This document shows, piece by piece, positions 23,982 to 34,111 of a DNA stretch of 64,000 nucleotides. Every line of letters begins with the position of its first letter. The stretch's first letter is position 1. The notes beneath the pieces are model-generated. The model had not been told where the DNA came from and ran no database searches. It saw nothing but the letters and a program-made list of their open reading frames with translations. The stretch comes from Anthostomella pinea. Taxonomy: Eukaryota > Ascomycota > Sordariomycetes > Xylariales > Xylariaceae. The translations under genes were made by a program, and so were the position numbers. The stretch lies in NCBI GenBank assembly GCA_963556695.1, contig CAUWAG010000016.1:171001-235000 (forward strand), given 5' to 3'.

Positions 23982-24875
23982 GGGGGGATGGATGATGTGT
24001 CTCGGGAGTAGACGAGTGGCGGCACTGCTCATAGATTGCCTCGTACCGTATCCGGCTGGTCTGACAATAGACGGCGACGCTGGGCTGGGGCTGTCTCGCA
24101 GCCAGGTTCGATAGATAGATACCGGCCTGGACAGGGAATGAATCCGAACATGAGCGATAGCCACAGCTGAATGTTTAGAGATCTCTCATGCTCCTTTACG
24201 AGGTTTGGCGGACTTGCCACGTGGCCGTTGTGCGACGGCTTCCAGAGCTGAGGCAAGACCCTCGAGCGCTGAAGGACTTTTTGCTTTTCCGGGCTTCCGG
24301 AATGACTCCAGTGCGACTGTGGCTGGCCGATCGATCTTGCATTGCGATTTGAGATCCGAAAGCTCCCTTATGTACGAACGGCTGCGTGCTTGACAGCCTC
24401 AGATTTCGTCCTGCGGGCTGTGCGGGTTGTGCGGGTTGCATCTTTGAAGCCGCAAACGCCAATGTCTTCATATTCGTACGGGAGGACACTGCCTGGCGAC
24501 CTTCTACCCGAGATGTTGAAAGAAGTGGCTTCGGGGTCCAATATATAGACACCGTAGTCTTGAAATAGATCATAATCGTGTAGCTGCACCTTGTCTGTTG
24601 CTGTGCGCTCATGACGAACATGACAGCTTCGACGGATGAACATGCTGAGACGACAGGATACGTGAGATCCATGGCATCGCTCGAGAAGATAAGTACTCTG
24701 TGTATGCTGTGCTAGAAGCGATCCCAGTCCACCGAAGTCCACCACAGTGCCTCTACCTACCGACACGCTCGCTTGACACCGCGAACACCGCATCGACCAA
24801 GAGCTACCACCACGCCGACAAATCGACCGCTCGACAAGGACTCCCTTTCTACGGAAGGACTACAAGGCCAAGACT
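23982..24875. other. Spacer between family members A and B
   Basis: 894 bp. One minus-strand frame (24368-24643) could code and is listed separately; otherwise nothing recognised. Confidence 0.5.
24368..24643 (-). CDS. Possible small hypothetical protein
   Basis: A 91-codon frame with ATG at 24643, lying between members A and B on the opposite strand. The middle reads like ordinary protein (DYDLFQDYGVYILDPEATSF and PYEYEDIGVCGF), with a basic C-terminus. An overlapping longer frame on the same strand (24196-24672) is equally open, so coding is not decided. No family recognised. Confidence 0.2.
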   Translation of the reverse strand: MFIRRSCHVRHERTATDKVQLHDYDLFQDYGVYILDPEATSFNISGRRSPGSVLPYEYEDIGVCGFKDATRTTRTARRTKSEAVKHAAVRT

Positions 24876-25242
24876 ATGTGCACTGAAACGGCCTATACCC
24901 TCAGGTGCGAGCACGTCGTCACTCGGACGGTAAGCAGTCCCATGATGTAGCGGGCAGGGACCGGCCAATGAAAGAATCACTGACTGAGAGTTGCAGCTCT
25001 ATTGCTCTGACGCTCCTGCGCCATCTCGACAGCCGCACAGAGGACGCAGGTCCTGCAGAAAGGTTCTTCGCAACTCCGTACCATGGCCGCCACCGCCGGA
25101 GTTTGGTAGTCAAATCAGCTGCCCGTTGGCGAGATGTCCATTCGAGGAGCGAGGCGGGTATTGGAATTGTTGTTTCTGCGGAAAGGAATGGAACGATCGA
25201 GGTCCGGAGGGAACCCTTCATTCCAAGTGCTCCGTGAACTGA
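24876..25242 (+). CDS. Met-Cys Cys/His-rich protein, family member B
   Basis: Two exons, 24876-24929 and 24997-25242, joined in phase 0 over a 67-nt intron (GTAAGC...TTGCAG); 99 residues. Begins MCTETAYTLRCEH, then LYC, a basic RGRRSC segment, and the family core CPLARCPF-EERGGYWNCCFCGKEW, ending CSVN. The core CPLxxCxF...G-x-W-x-C-C-x-C-G matches member C almost position for position. No signal peptide. It lacks the C-terminal Cys cluster of A and C and is the shortest member. The intron is supported because it joins the Met-Cys start to the Cys-rich part exactly in frame. Confidence 0.65.
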
Positions 25243-26570
25243 TATGTCACTAGGTCGCTGTAGCTGTATAATGATCATAGACAGGCAGGAGTACCGGTGC
25301 GATCACATCTGCTGTGAGACATGCGAGGCGGCAACCGAGAATTGATCGACGGTGAAGATAGTATCGGGATACAAATACAGCATTTTGGGTGCACCTGCCA
25401 GACGCAGTTAGTATGGCTGGGGAGATACTACGTATATAAGACAGGCCGCGGCGCGGCCAAAGAGGCTGAGGGACGGCATTAGGCTGCGGAGACAGGAGGG
25501 CGCCCGAGAGATGGGAGGAAGGGTAGGTAGGCTGCAATAGAACACAATGGGAGATGAATCATGAACTGCACCTCTTCGGACTCCAGCGTCACCGTCTTCC
25601 AAGCCCTTCCCTCACTGGTACACACCACAAGGCAACGCAGTCCCAGACTATCATGCAGTGGGCTTGCGTGAAGCCTTGGCGATTGATGGTGTAACATGAT
25701 GCTTGAACGGGCGAAAGCCACGATCAAGATACGAGATGCGTTCTTCCCGAAGGCTGGAGAATGGGTCAGCCCAGATGTAACATCTGTCATCGAGCCTGGG
25801 TCACCAATGACCAGGGTGATGATGACAGGGAGGATGAGAAGACGGGGGAGAAGGGGGCAAGAGTTCATGGGGGGACAAAAAGCAAAGCTGGAGGGAGGGC
25901 CAATTAATTTCTATTTATGATGAGACTGGGTGTCTTGCTTTACGTGGCGGCCCCAGCGTCATCACATCATCTTCCGGCACCCCGGTTGCTGGAGTAGGTA
26001 GATCGCGGCAAGATCTAGATCTGTGTGTTACCATGTCCTGGTCCTGGGGATGCGCCGTGGCACACACGACATGCTGTTCGATCGAGGGAAAAGCAACACG
26101 ATGGAAGCCATCTTGCAGCTGGATCCTACGATTGGACCAGGGTCTTGCTGAAGGTTGCACGCCCTGCACGAGCACCCGAGACATGATTCTTCCATGTCAC
26201 TGATGTCAGCATCTTTACCAGCGCCCCGGGATCAGGGAGGGAGGCTGTTCTTCAACGCAGTGCAAGCCGGCGTGTTCATCCCGGCTCGAACAGAACCCCC
26301 ATTGGCACACCACTGTAATGAGGTCTCGCTTCTGTGCACCGGTTGGACGTGTCCTCAAGTTTCCAAACAGGGGTATCGAAGTCGAACACGGCTCAGAGGA
26401 ACACCTTCCGAGTGGGTTCAAGAGGGGGACTGCGTCATGTCGGAGGCCGAAGGGCATATAAGACGGTCCAAGTCCATGAACTTGGGCATGAGAGGTCTAC
26501 CCGTCGATCACCTGCCAGAGAACGAATCCACAGCGCTCGATTCCACCCAGCGTGAGCCTTCTACTACATC
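25243..26570. other. Spacer between family members B and C
   Basis: 1.33 kb with no supported gene. Minus-strand frames around 25250-25868 are open but carry no motif and overlap each other. Confidence 0.5.
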
Positions 26571-27262
26571 ATGTGCCACGGACATCCCCATTACCACCCT
26601 TGTCGACATACCTCGGTCAAGTGGCTCTATTGTCCAGAGGCCGTATTCGATCTAGACACCGGCTACGAGACCCCTTGCTCCAATCCAATATACTCGACGC
26701 CGCAGCCCACCAGTGTCGACTGCCCACTCCAGAGCTGCAACTTCAAGCCGTTGAAGGGCAGCTGGATCTGCTGTGTGTGCGGCCAAGGCCCAAACACGCA
26801 AGGCTGGTGCACAACGATAACACGCGGTTACGGGTACAACACAGACACAGGCCAGGTCGAGGCCATGGACGCGCCCTGTTCGCACGGTTGCTGCAGCAAG
26901 TGCACTCGATCTTGTAAGATACGTTTCAGCCTTGTTGTGTGCTGGGTCCCTAATCCTGTCAAGCAAACTCGACGAGTTCAAGCCCCGAGCTGTCGTTCTC
27001 GGAAATCCGCAAGGGGAAATCCAGCCGGAAGGGTCACAGTAGTGGGAGGAGCTCTGCACACAAACGAGGTACCACCAATGAATTTGGCGGTAGCTTTGCT
27101 CCAGTTGTTGAGGAAGAAGAGCCGGCCGCGTCGTCGTCGTCGACACCGAGCTACCGACCATCTCGCAAGCCGGCATACGACCAGGGCGGCGAGTACTCGT
27201 CGAAGAAGGCCAAGGGATCTAGTAGCAAGAGGAAGTCCCATAAAAGCCGGAGTCACCACTAA
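26571..27262 (+). CDS. Met-Cys Cys/His-rich protein with basic Ser/Lys tail, family member C
   Basis: Exons 26571-26913 and 26964-27262 around a 50-nt intron (GTAAGA donor, CCTAATC branch site, CAAG acceptor); 213 residues. The N-terminal 113 residues are the family domain: MCHGHPHYHPCRH, WLYCPEA, TPCSNP, DCPLQSCNF, KGSWICCVCGQG, QGWC, and a final cluster PCSHGCCSKC. The second exon adds a low-complexity tail of about 100 residues rich in Ser, Lys and Arg, with an acidic patch (VVEEEEP) and a terminal KAKGSSSKRKSHKSRSHH that looks like a nuclear-localisation or nucleic-acid-binding tail. If the intron is ignored the frame still stays open to 27278, but the tail becomes Arg-rich noise. The Zn-binding role is inferred from Cys/His spacing. 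Confidence 0.72.
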
Positions 27263-28386
27263 GCAGATACACGCGTAGTGGGTTGAATATGTTGCGATAC
27301 ACTAGACCAAGTCTGCCTAGGGGCAATGTTCGTAGACATGGATTGAGAGAAGTGAAATGGTTTACATACCTCAGGGCTCAAGGACGGCGGTTAAAGTCAT
27401 TCTCTGGAAAGTCAGCGTTAGGAGGCCCCGTACATGGGATGGGCTAGCTGACGTTCTCATCAGAGGGTAATCTGACGACGCCTTCCACATCTCTCAGCCT
27501 TACTTGTAGATGCCGAGACACTGTGATCTTCCCACTGGCTGCATGGCGTTTGAAATAAGATTGACGATTGGATGTAGCGCGCCCGTCAGCGGTTGACGTT
27601 AGTGTGCTCCATGAAACTCGACGCAAGTCTTCGGACAGTACAGCCGCCAGTGTCCAGTGTGTAGTCGACGGTAGAGGTTGTGATACGCCTGCCGTTCGGT
27701 AATCTGGCGGCATGTCTAGAGGCGACACAACCTCTCTTGAGCCAGTAACCGGTATGTCGGTTGCTTCCTTGGAGGAAGGCCTTGGAATCGCTGTTTGACG
27801 TGGCAGTGTCGTACCAAGTGGGAGCACCTTGCGAGTTTACATTTCTCCACAGGTATGAAAGCCGTGACATCGTTATTAGTGGATGCACTGGTCTCGGGAA
27901 TGCAGTCGTGACGACGAAGTTAGGCGACAACCGCCCGGGTGCATTCACGAGGCTGAAGTTCGGTATAACCAATGTCGAGTTACTGCCGTGGTTGAGACTG
28001 CATACCGTGGAGGTGCTGGCTCTTGCGAGCATTCGTCGGGATCGGATCAGACATCGGCTCGGGCTGGGAACTTGCAAGTTGTATGGCTGGCGGAGTAACA
28101 CTGGCAGACCGGTCGCTGTGTGGCCAACAGGCGAACTCGTCAGATGCCGATACCGATCCAAACCGTGGTCGAGTTGCGAGACGCGGTGAAACCCTCACAC
28201 CACACACCACGGCCACGGCCACGGCCAGGGCGGTGGCAGGATCGCGCGCAGGTGGTGTTCACTGCCGCCTCATCGCAGTCACCCCCAAGCCCCTTCCCCC
28301 TCTCAGCCCCTGATAAGATGTGGCAGAAGCATTCCGTCATGGCGTACCCGTGCCCCGCACCACTTTCCACCTCGCCAGGGCTCACC
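27263..28386. other. Spacer before the pogo-like transposase
   Basis: 1.12 kb. Long open frames exist on both strands around 27586-28189, but they overlap and show no motif. A short (GGCCAC) repeat lies at about 28209-28226. Confidence 0.45.
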
Positions 28387-29689
28387 ACGTAAAGTGGTGC
28401 TCACCACAGTAGCACACCAACCACAATAACACACCAGTATTACAAAGTAACCACCCTCCAGCCAAAACCACATCAAAGTCATTGTCTTTTTGGACAGACG
28501 ACTTTTTCGTGATGGAATCCCCTATTGACGAAGCCGTAGAATATGCCGACGAGCATCCGGATGCCCCCAAACGCGGTATCTGCTGCCAATTCGGGGTTCC
28601 AAGGGAGCGCTTCCGCAACTGCCTGCATGGCATCCCACGAAAACCACCCACCAAGCTGAATACGATACAAGAAAAGGCCGTCTGTACTTATATCAACCGC
28701 TTAGATGCCATTAATCTCTCTGTGAGGCCAGAATTCATCACAGAGGCTGCCAACTTGCTGCTCAAAGAGTCGGTGAGTGCCGCGGTCACGGAACTACCCA
28801 TAGTTGGCAAGAATTGGGCCTCCCACTTCATCAAGCGCCACAGATACTTCAAGCAGTCTTAGAAGGTCTTTTCACAAGATCGACAAGCTGCTAAAGACTC
28901 AAAACGTACTGAAGAGTACTTTCAAAAGCTGGGGAGGGTTATCAGGGAAGAGGGCATCCTCCCTGATGACTTGTTGAACATGGACGAGAGTGGCTTTCAA
29001 TTAAGGGTTAGAAAGGACCAGATGGCCGTCACTAAGCGAAAAAGAGCCCATTATTTTGGAATACCAGAGAATAGGGAGTCCGTTACTGGTATAGAAGCTA
29101 TCTCTGCCGCCAGCAAGGTTATTCCAGGCTTCTTTATCCTCTCTAGCACCCTCCATATGTCTCCATGGTACAAGGTACCCAAATTAGACCCTAAGATGGC
29201 GATTACAACCGCGGATAGTGGTTATTTGAATGACGAGATTAGCCTAGAGTGGATTAAGCACTTTAACAAGCACTTTAAGACCTCTCAAGTTGGTGTAAAA
29301 AGGCTCTTAATCATCAACAATCACGGGAGCCACCACACAATACAATTCATTAGATACTGTGACGACAACGGCATTATCCCTTTTGGTCTCCCTCCAAATA
29401 TAACGCATTTGCTACAGCCGCTCGATGTGGTGGTTTTCCAGCCTTTGAAGCACTACCATGTTAAAGCCCTGGATATTATGGTGCGTGATGGTCTTACGCA
29501 CATCGGAAGATCGAGTTCTTGTCGTGTATTGAAAGGGTTCGCCAGCAAGCTTTTAAGAAGACCACTATCCTTTCTGCCTTCAAGAAAACGTGTATCCATC
29601 CTGTTGAATGGGAGCCGGAGATAGACACCGGAAGATCTCCAGTGGGGCAGAGACGCACAGGGCATCTGACCCACCAAGAAAACACATGA
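28387..29689 (+). mobile_element. Truncated pogo/Fot1-like DNA transposon
   Basis: The left end starts near ACGTAAAGTGGTGCTCACC, about 125 bp before the transposase start. No inverted copy of this terminus is seen to the right, so the 3' end is missing or diverged beyond recognition. The element's left boundary is approximate. Confidence 0.6.
28512..29689 (+). pseudogene. Inactivated pogo/Fot1-type DDE transposase
   Basis: ATG at 28512. A psq/CENP-B-type helix-turn-helix N-terminus (HPDAPKRGICCQFGVPRERF, NWASHFIKRH) is followed by a DDE_1 catalytic domain. The frame is broken three ways: an in-frame TAG at 28860-28862 where Gln (CAG) would fit; an Asn in place of the second catalytic Asp (LLIINNHGSH; related transposases have D before NHGSH); and a frameshift shortly before 29507, after which the normal C-terminus (KIEFLSCIERV...IHPVEWEPEID) is in another frame and ends at 29687-29689. 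The first Asp (NMDESGF) and third (LLQPLDVVVF) remain. The changes fit C-to-T/G-to-A decay such as RIP. Confidence 0.92.
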
Positions 29690-30548
29690 TCAATCTCTGC
29701 ACAACAATCAATAGCATCAATCAACATCCGTGTATTCAACAGGTAACGCATCCCATAAGTTACCTTGCTGCTCAGCTTCCCTCGGCGTCACGTGCTGAGC
29801 CTGCAGGTGTGACGGGATCCTCCATGGACCGTCCAACCAACCAGGACCTTGCCGGTCAGCCAGTGTACAGGGTACAGTAGGTACTGATGAGGCAACTGAG
29901 CAGTGAGCAGCCAGCAGGCGAGTTGGTTGAGGACTTGCTGCTGTGACTGTGAGGCTTGATTGGCTCAGAGCTGCCGAATCATCGAATGGTCATGTGTTCA
30001 GTTCTTCATCTTCGGTGTTCACCCGCCACACTGCAGTCGTCACCATCACAGGACTGTGTAGGTACCGTAGGCGGCGCTTTTATGTTCGCCGTACTGTGCG
30101 TACCTACGTACAGTAGGAGCTGGCTGGGGATCGACATGACTACCATGGTGCCACGTGTTGATCGCGAAGCCGCGCAGAGGTGGGGGAGGACAAGACGAGA
30201 TCGTCAGATGGAGATGAGACGAACGTCGAAAACAGCCTCGGTTACATCCATAGTCCATACGTGTACATAAAGTACAATATGTCTGTGTCGATGCTACTGC
30301 CACTGTTTCGATACCAGCACTCGCCAACTAGACGCGACACGTCTTTGTCTGATAGCAGAAGTACATGTGCACCACACTACCACACTGCCAGACAGAGACC
30401 TGGAAGCAAGGCAGAGAGAGCCAAATGGTCGATCTGCAGCTGAGTATGCCTCTCTGCCTGGAGATCCCTGCGGACCAGTGGGCATCTCATACTGTTAGAC
30501 TGTGTAAGCTGACTGCACTGCCGCAGCAAGCTCGCTGCCATTTTGTTC
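29690..30548. other. Spacer between transposon remnants
   Basis: 859 bp with no supported gene. It contains clustered GTAGGTAC/GTACCTAC motifs (29876-29883, 30058-30064, 30099-30106) and GTACGTAC-like palindromes. Confidence 0.5.
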
Positions 30549-30556
30549 ATCAACGG
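30549..30556. repeat. Target-site duplication, left copy
   Basis: ATCAACGG, identical to 34112-34119, directly abutting the CAGGGTCTC terminus. Eight base pairs is the duplication length of hAT-superfamily elements. Confidence 0.85.
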
Positions 30557-30592
30557 CAGGGTCTCAAAAAATACGATTCGTATTCGTACTTA

Positions 30593-30638
30593 GTATCGTA
30601 TCGTATCGTATCGTATCGTATCGTATCGTATCGTATTG
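30593..30638. repeat. (GTATC)n pentanucleotide array in the left hAT-like terminus
   Basis: About nine tandem GTATC units, an expansion of the TAGTATCGTAT subterminal motif also present once or twice at the right end (34062-34100). Confidence 0.95.
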
Positions 30639-31076
30639 TATAGGATTTTAATACTATATAGTATAGTGTATAGTATTATACAGTTTAATTGTTATGGGGC
30701 AGCTTGGAAACAAGGACCAGAATGCCTATCAATTTCTTCAATTGTACAACGATACATTGGTGAGGAAGGAAAGAAGGATCTGCAACACCAGCCAATTCTG
30801 GTGGAGTAATAGATCCCAAGTCTCAGCCCACAATTATCTATCAATCTGTGTAGTGGAGCAACGCGTCTATCCCACTAAGTCACCTGATAGATGGCTGATC
30901 TATCACATTAATAAAATTTCTTTATTTTACTTAAAACACGGTTTAAAGCCAGTTTTAGTAATTATATTTCAATGTTTTAATTTTATATATATTTTTAAAT
31001 ATATAGAAAAATAAGGTATAATAGCATTATTTATTATTTAATATAATATAAATATAATATTTATATATAGTGTATA

Positions 31077-33147
31077 ACGTAGCTGACAAGCGAGTTGGCA
31101 TTACAAGCGAGTTGGTACTCGTCATGAACACTCTAACTTCACCATAACGCATTCCATTTAATTCAATCAATCGGATTTCTCTTCTTCAAAGATTTTTATC
31201 TCTATTGTACAAGTTTGCGTATTATAGCCAGTGTTGCCGCAAACGCCACACCGTCGCTCACGCGCTGCCGTCCTTCTTGGACCACGACTATCTTCACCCA
31301 TTTCCTGTCTTGCCAGCTCAGTACCATCCTTTATAGCCTGAAGACCTATTGCATCTTTAACAGAAAGTATTCCTCTTTTTATCAGGCATTGTCAGATGTT
31401 GGATCCCAGATATGGTGCCCTTAGGTGCAGTACCCACTAGGGGGCTGTCAAAGAAACAGTGAATCCACCCTAGCATAGTGCAGTATGGTATTTAGCTGTA
31501 GATTAGCCTTGCCGAGCATACTTGAGAATGACAACAACATATGCAGCGACCGCTCACACCCCCAAGGCTTGTGACCCTTCTAGAATCTCACAGGCATTTA
31601 TTTTTTGTTCTTCAACATTTACTTAGTAAATGATTGGCCTCCCCTAGCTCGCGGACCTGGGAATCAACCAAAATGACCTTGTTCATAAGACCGTATGTAG
31701 CCTTTGAAAACGAGCTCAATCCATCAATTATTGATGTAGGTGAGCTTCCATGGTGGTTTCTAACTCGATTTTGGATATGAACCGATTAGTTTACCGCTTC
31801 ATTAATAGTGGTAGGCGTCTTTGAAGTCTAAGTAGTGGGTGGCAAATTGGTGTCTAGTGACGGTGTTCGTACGACAGCGACAACATCCAGCTTTGAAATG
31901 ACACTTTCTGGGTCAAAAGGAACAAGGCCAGTGGCACTGAAACCTGCTCGGATGTTTCCTGGTGTCATTGCAGCATTGTGTGCTTCACAAAACGCTGTGA
32001 AGAAGTCCTCCTTTGAAAAATATGTTATATGATACCGGATGAGATCCTTAATTGAGCGACCATAAGCTTGTTTAAGTGGGCTAAAACAACTGATATCTAA
32101 AAACTGGAGCCTATATAATGAGTGGGCAGACATATAAAGAGCAATAATACTATTATTCTGGCAATAATTCTCAAAGACCTGGAAATAATGGCTTTTGTGA
32201 CCATCTAGGATGAGGAGGCGTTTACCAGCAGTCATACGCGGTCTGGTATACTTGTCGAAATGCTGAATCTATTTCAAACCGATCTCATTTGTAGTCCATT
32301 CATTGTCAGACACAGCCACCTTCTAATCGCGTGGTAATGTTGTGTCGCAATATTATGATGCAAGGTGGGTTTTGCCTTGTAGAATGATGAACGGCGGGAC
32401 CACCCAACCATCAGCATTGATAGCAGAGATTGCTGTAGACCATTCTCTGTTACCTTGCTGAGCTTGTCTAGGCCTGCCACTTCTTTCAGTGCTTGTGATG
32501 ACTATGCCAGACCCAATAATGCCTATCATAAACCCAGTCTCATCAAAGTTGTAAATGTCCGCGTCTTGGATACCATGTTTCACGATTGCTGCTGTAACTT
32601 GGTATAACCACACGCAATACGCGTCTGGATCTTTGTTCAAGACCCTTTTGTAGTCCATCTTCCAATAAAAATGCGTCCGGAGGCCTGGTGTGCGTTTAAT
32701 GAAGTTGCGCGTCCAATTTTTTCTAACGCGTCTAATTCTTTCAAACACGTACAGCCCTACATGCTTCCAACAATTGATTTGCCATATCTTCAATATAACC
32801 GTGCCGGGGTGAAAATGCTCGTGCATTCAGGTCAATAATGAAGGAAAGAATGGCATTCTCTTTGAAACCCGTAAGTTTCAAAGTATTAGGTATGCTGTCG
32901 CGCTGTGATGGCATTCCTTTGATTCTATTGCTTAAAGTGGAACAAGGGATATTAAAGAGTTTCGCAAGCTGAAATATAGAAATATGAGGGTCACGTTGTT
33001 TAGCTTAGACAGCTTGCTGTAAGTCTGATTCATTATAACGCGGTGCCATTGTTGTTGGTGGAGATATGATGATTTCAATTGTGTTGGTTAGAAAGTTCAT
33101 GACAAGTGCCAACTCGCTTGTAATACCAACTCGCTTGTTGGCTACGT
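31077..33147 (-). mobile_element. Nested Fot1/pogo-like DNA transposon
   Basis: Terminal inverted repeats of about 55 bp start ACGTAGC and contain two copies of ACAAGCGAGTTGG on each arm. Left arm 31077-31135, right arm 33095-33147 reversed. Size (2.07 kb) and the enclosed DDE_1 transposase fit Fot1/pogo elements. The expected TA duplication is not clean: TA precedes the left end, CA follows the right end. The flanking hAT-like element is AT-rich, as expected after RIP. Confidence 0.88.
31828..33049 (-). pseudogene. Inactivated Fot1/pogo-type transposase of the nested element
   Basis: ATG at 33049 (MAPRYNESDLQQAV), followed 15 codons in by TAA. The HTH region (ISIFQLAKLFNIPCSTLSNRIKG) is intact, then a frameshift occurs around 32740-32825. 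The DDE_1 core has the first Asp in YNFDETGFMIG, the second in RLLILDGHKSH and a third in LQFLDISCFSPLK. Between them lie in-frame stops: TAA at about 32353, and two TAGs at about 32320 and 32270 sitting where Trp (TGG) fits (D-W-K-V-A-V and G-L-K-W-I-Q). All are explicable by C:G to T:A change. No longer able to encode a full protein. Confidence 0.93.
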
Positions 33148-34111
33148 CAAGCTTTATGTATAGAAATTATATATATAACAAATATATATTACGATATATA
33201 AAGCTTAATAGTTATTAAAATAATAATAGTATTAAAAAACGCTTAAATACGTTTCTATATGACGGAACGCTCACCATAACCACTATGTCACGGCTGTTCT
33301 TCCCAAAAGGATGTTAAATATCAAGCGTGGTACATGTACTCATGTCTAGGCTCCAAGATTCACTACATGGGCTACCTGTACCAGACTATAACATGTGACG
33401 TTCTGTATATGTGAATAGGACGTAGAAGCTCTTGTATATTATATATGTATAACTCTCTTTAGCTGAAGAGGAAAAAGAAGATTGAGCGGCACAGCAAGAT
33501 TTAGTGCGCAACTAGATAAGTGTGTCCGCCCCCACAATTCAGAGCCCTAGTGGATCTGAGACAATCAGTCGTCCAGGAGGTCACGTGCTGTCACGTGATC
33601 CCAGGACTATCACCAATAGTAGCGATGTAGCAATCATCACACTTTAATTATTATTTTTTCTCTTTTTAAAAACATATAAGTTATATTAAAAGGTTCCACT
33701 TTTACCCCTTGTTTAATACTATTGTATACAAATCGTATGGCTCTGTATTGTATCTGTCACAATACAGGACTATATCATAGGGTCAAGAATGGAGTGCATT
33801 GGTTGCGTGATCTAACTCGGTCCGTGAGACGAATTCTCAGTACTAAATACAGTGCAATCCTAAAAGACTGGCCCATCCTTAGATCTGACTGTCAACGACT
33901 CCTTGCCTATCACCCCTGAAAGCCCCTGAATGGGGGCTTTCCATCCCTGAATAGGGGCTTTCTGCTCTTTTCTTCCTTTGACCAGCTATTCTGGTCCATT
34001 CCAGCTGCCGCGCAGCTGGCGCCGCACCTGCACGACACCTGCACGGCACCTGTATGCCAACAGTATCGTATGACCTAAATACGATACTAAGTATCGTATT
34101 TTGAGACCCTG

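Larger units (their letters stand above)
30557..34111. mobile_element. Non-autonomous hAT-like element carrying a nested insertion
   Basis: Left terminus CAGGGTCTCAAAAAATACGA; right terminus, read inward, CAGGGTCTCAAAATACGATA. Both ends then carry TTAGTATCGTAT. A perfect 8-bp duplication flanks the element. CAGGG-type ends with 8-bp duplications are the mark of hAT transposons. No hAT transposase (BED zinc finger or dimerisation domain) is visible. After removing the 2,071-bp nested element, about 1,484 bp of AT-rich non-coding sequence remains, so it is probably non-autonomous. A pentanucleotide array lies in the left subterminal region. A hairpin GAAAGCCCC/GGGGCTTTC lies near the right end (33918-33941). 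Confidence 0.82.

Noticed and set aside
27586..28189. Overlapping open frames on both strands (191 and 142 codons)
   Set aside because: Each is the mirror of the other, with no motif, promoter or splice support; cannot choose either.
30780..30905. tRNA-like or SINE-like fragment (GTGTAGTGGAGCAACGCGTC...)
   Set aside because: Some resemblance to a tRNA A-box and anticodon arm, but no B box (GGTTCGANTCC) and no cloverleaf could be drawn.
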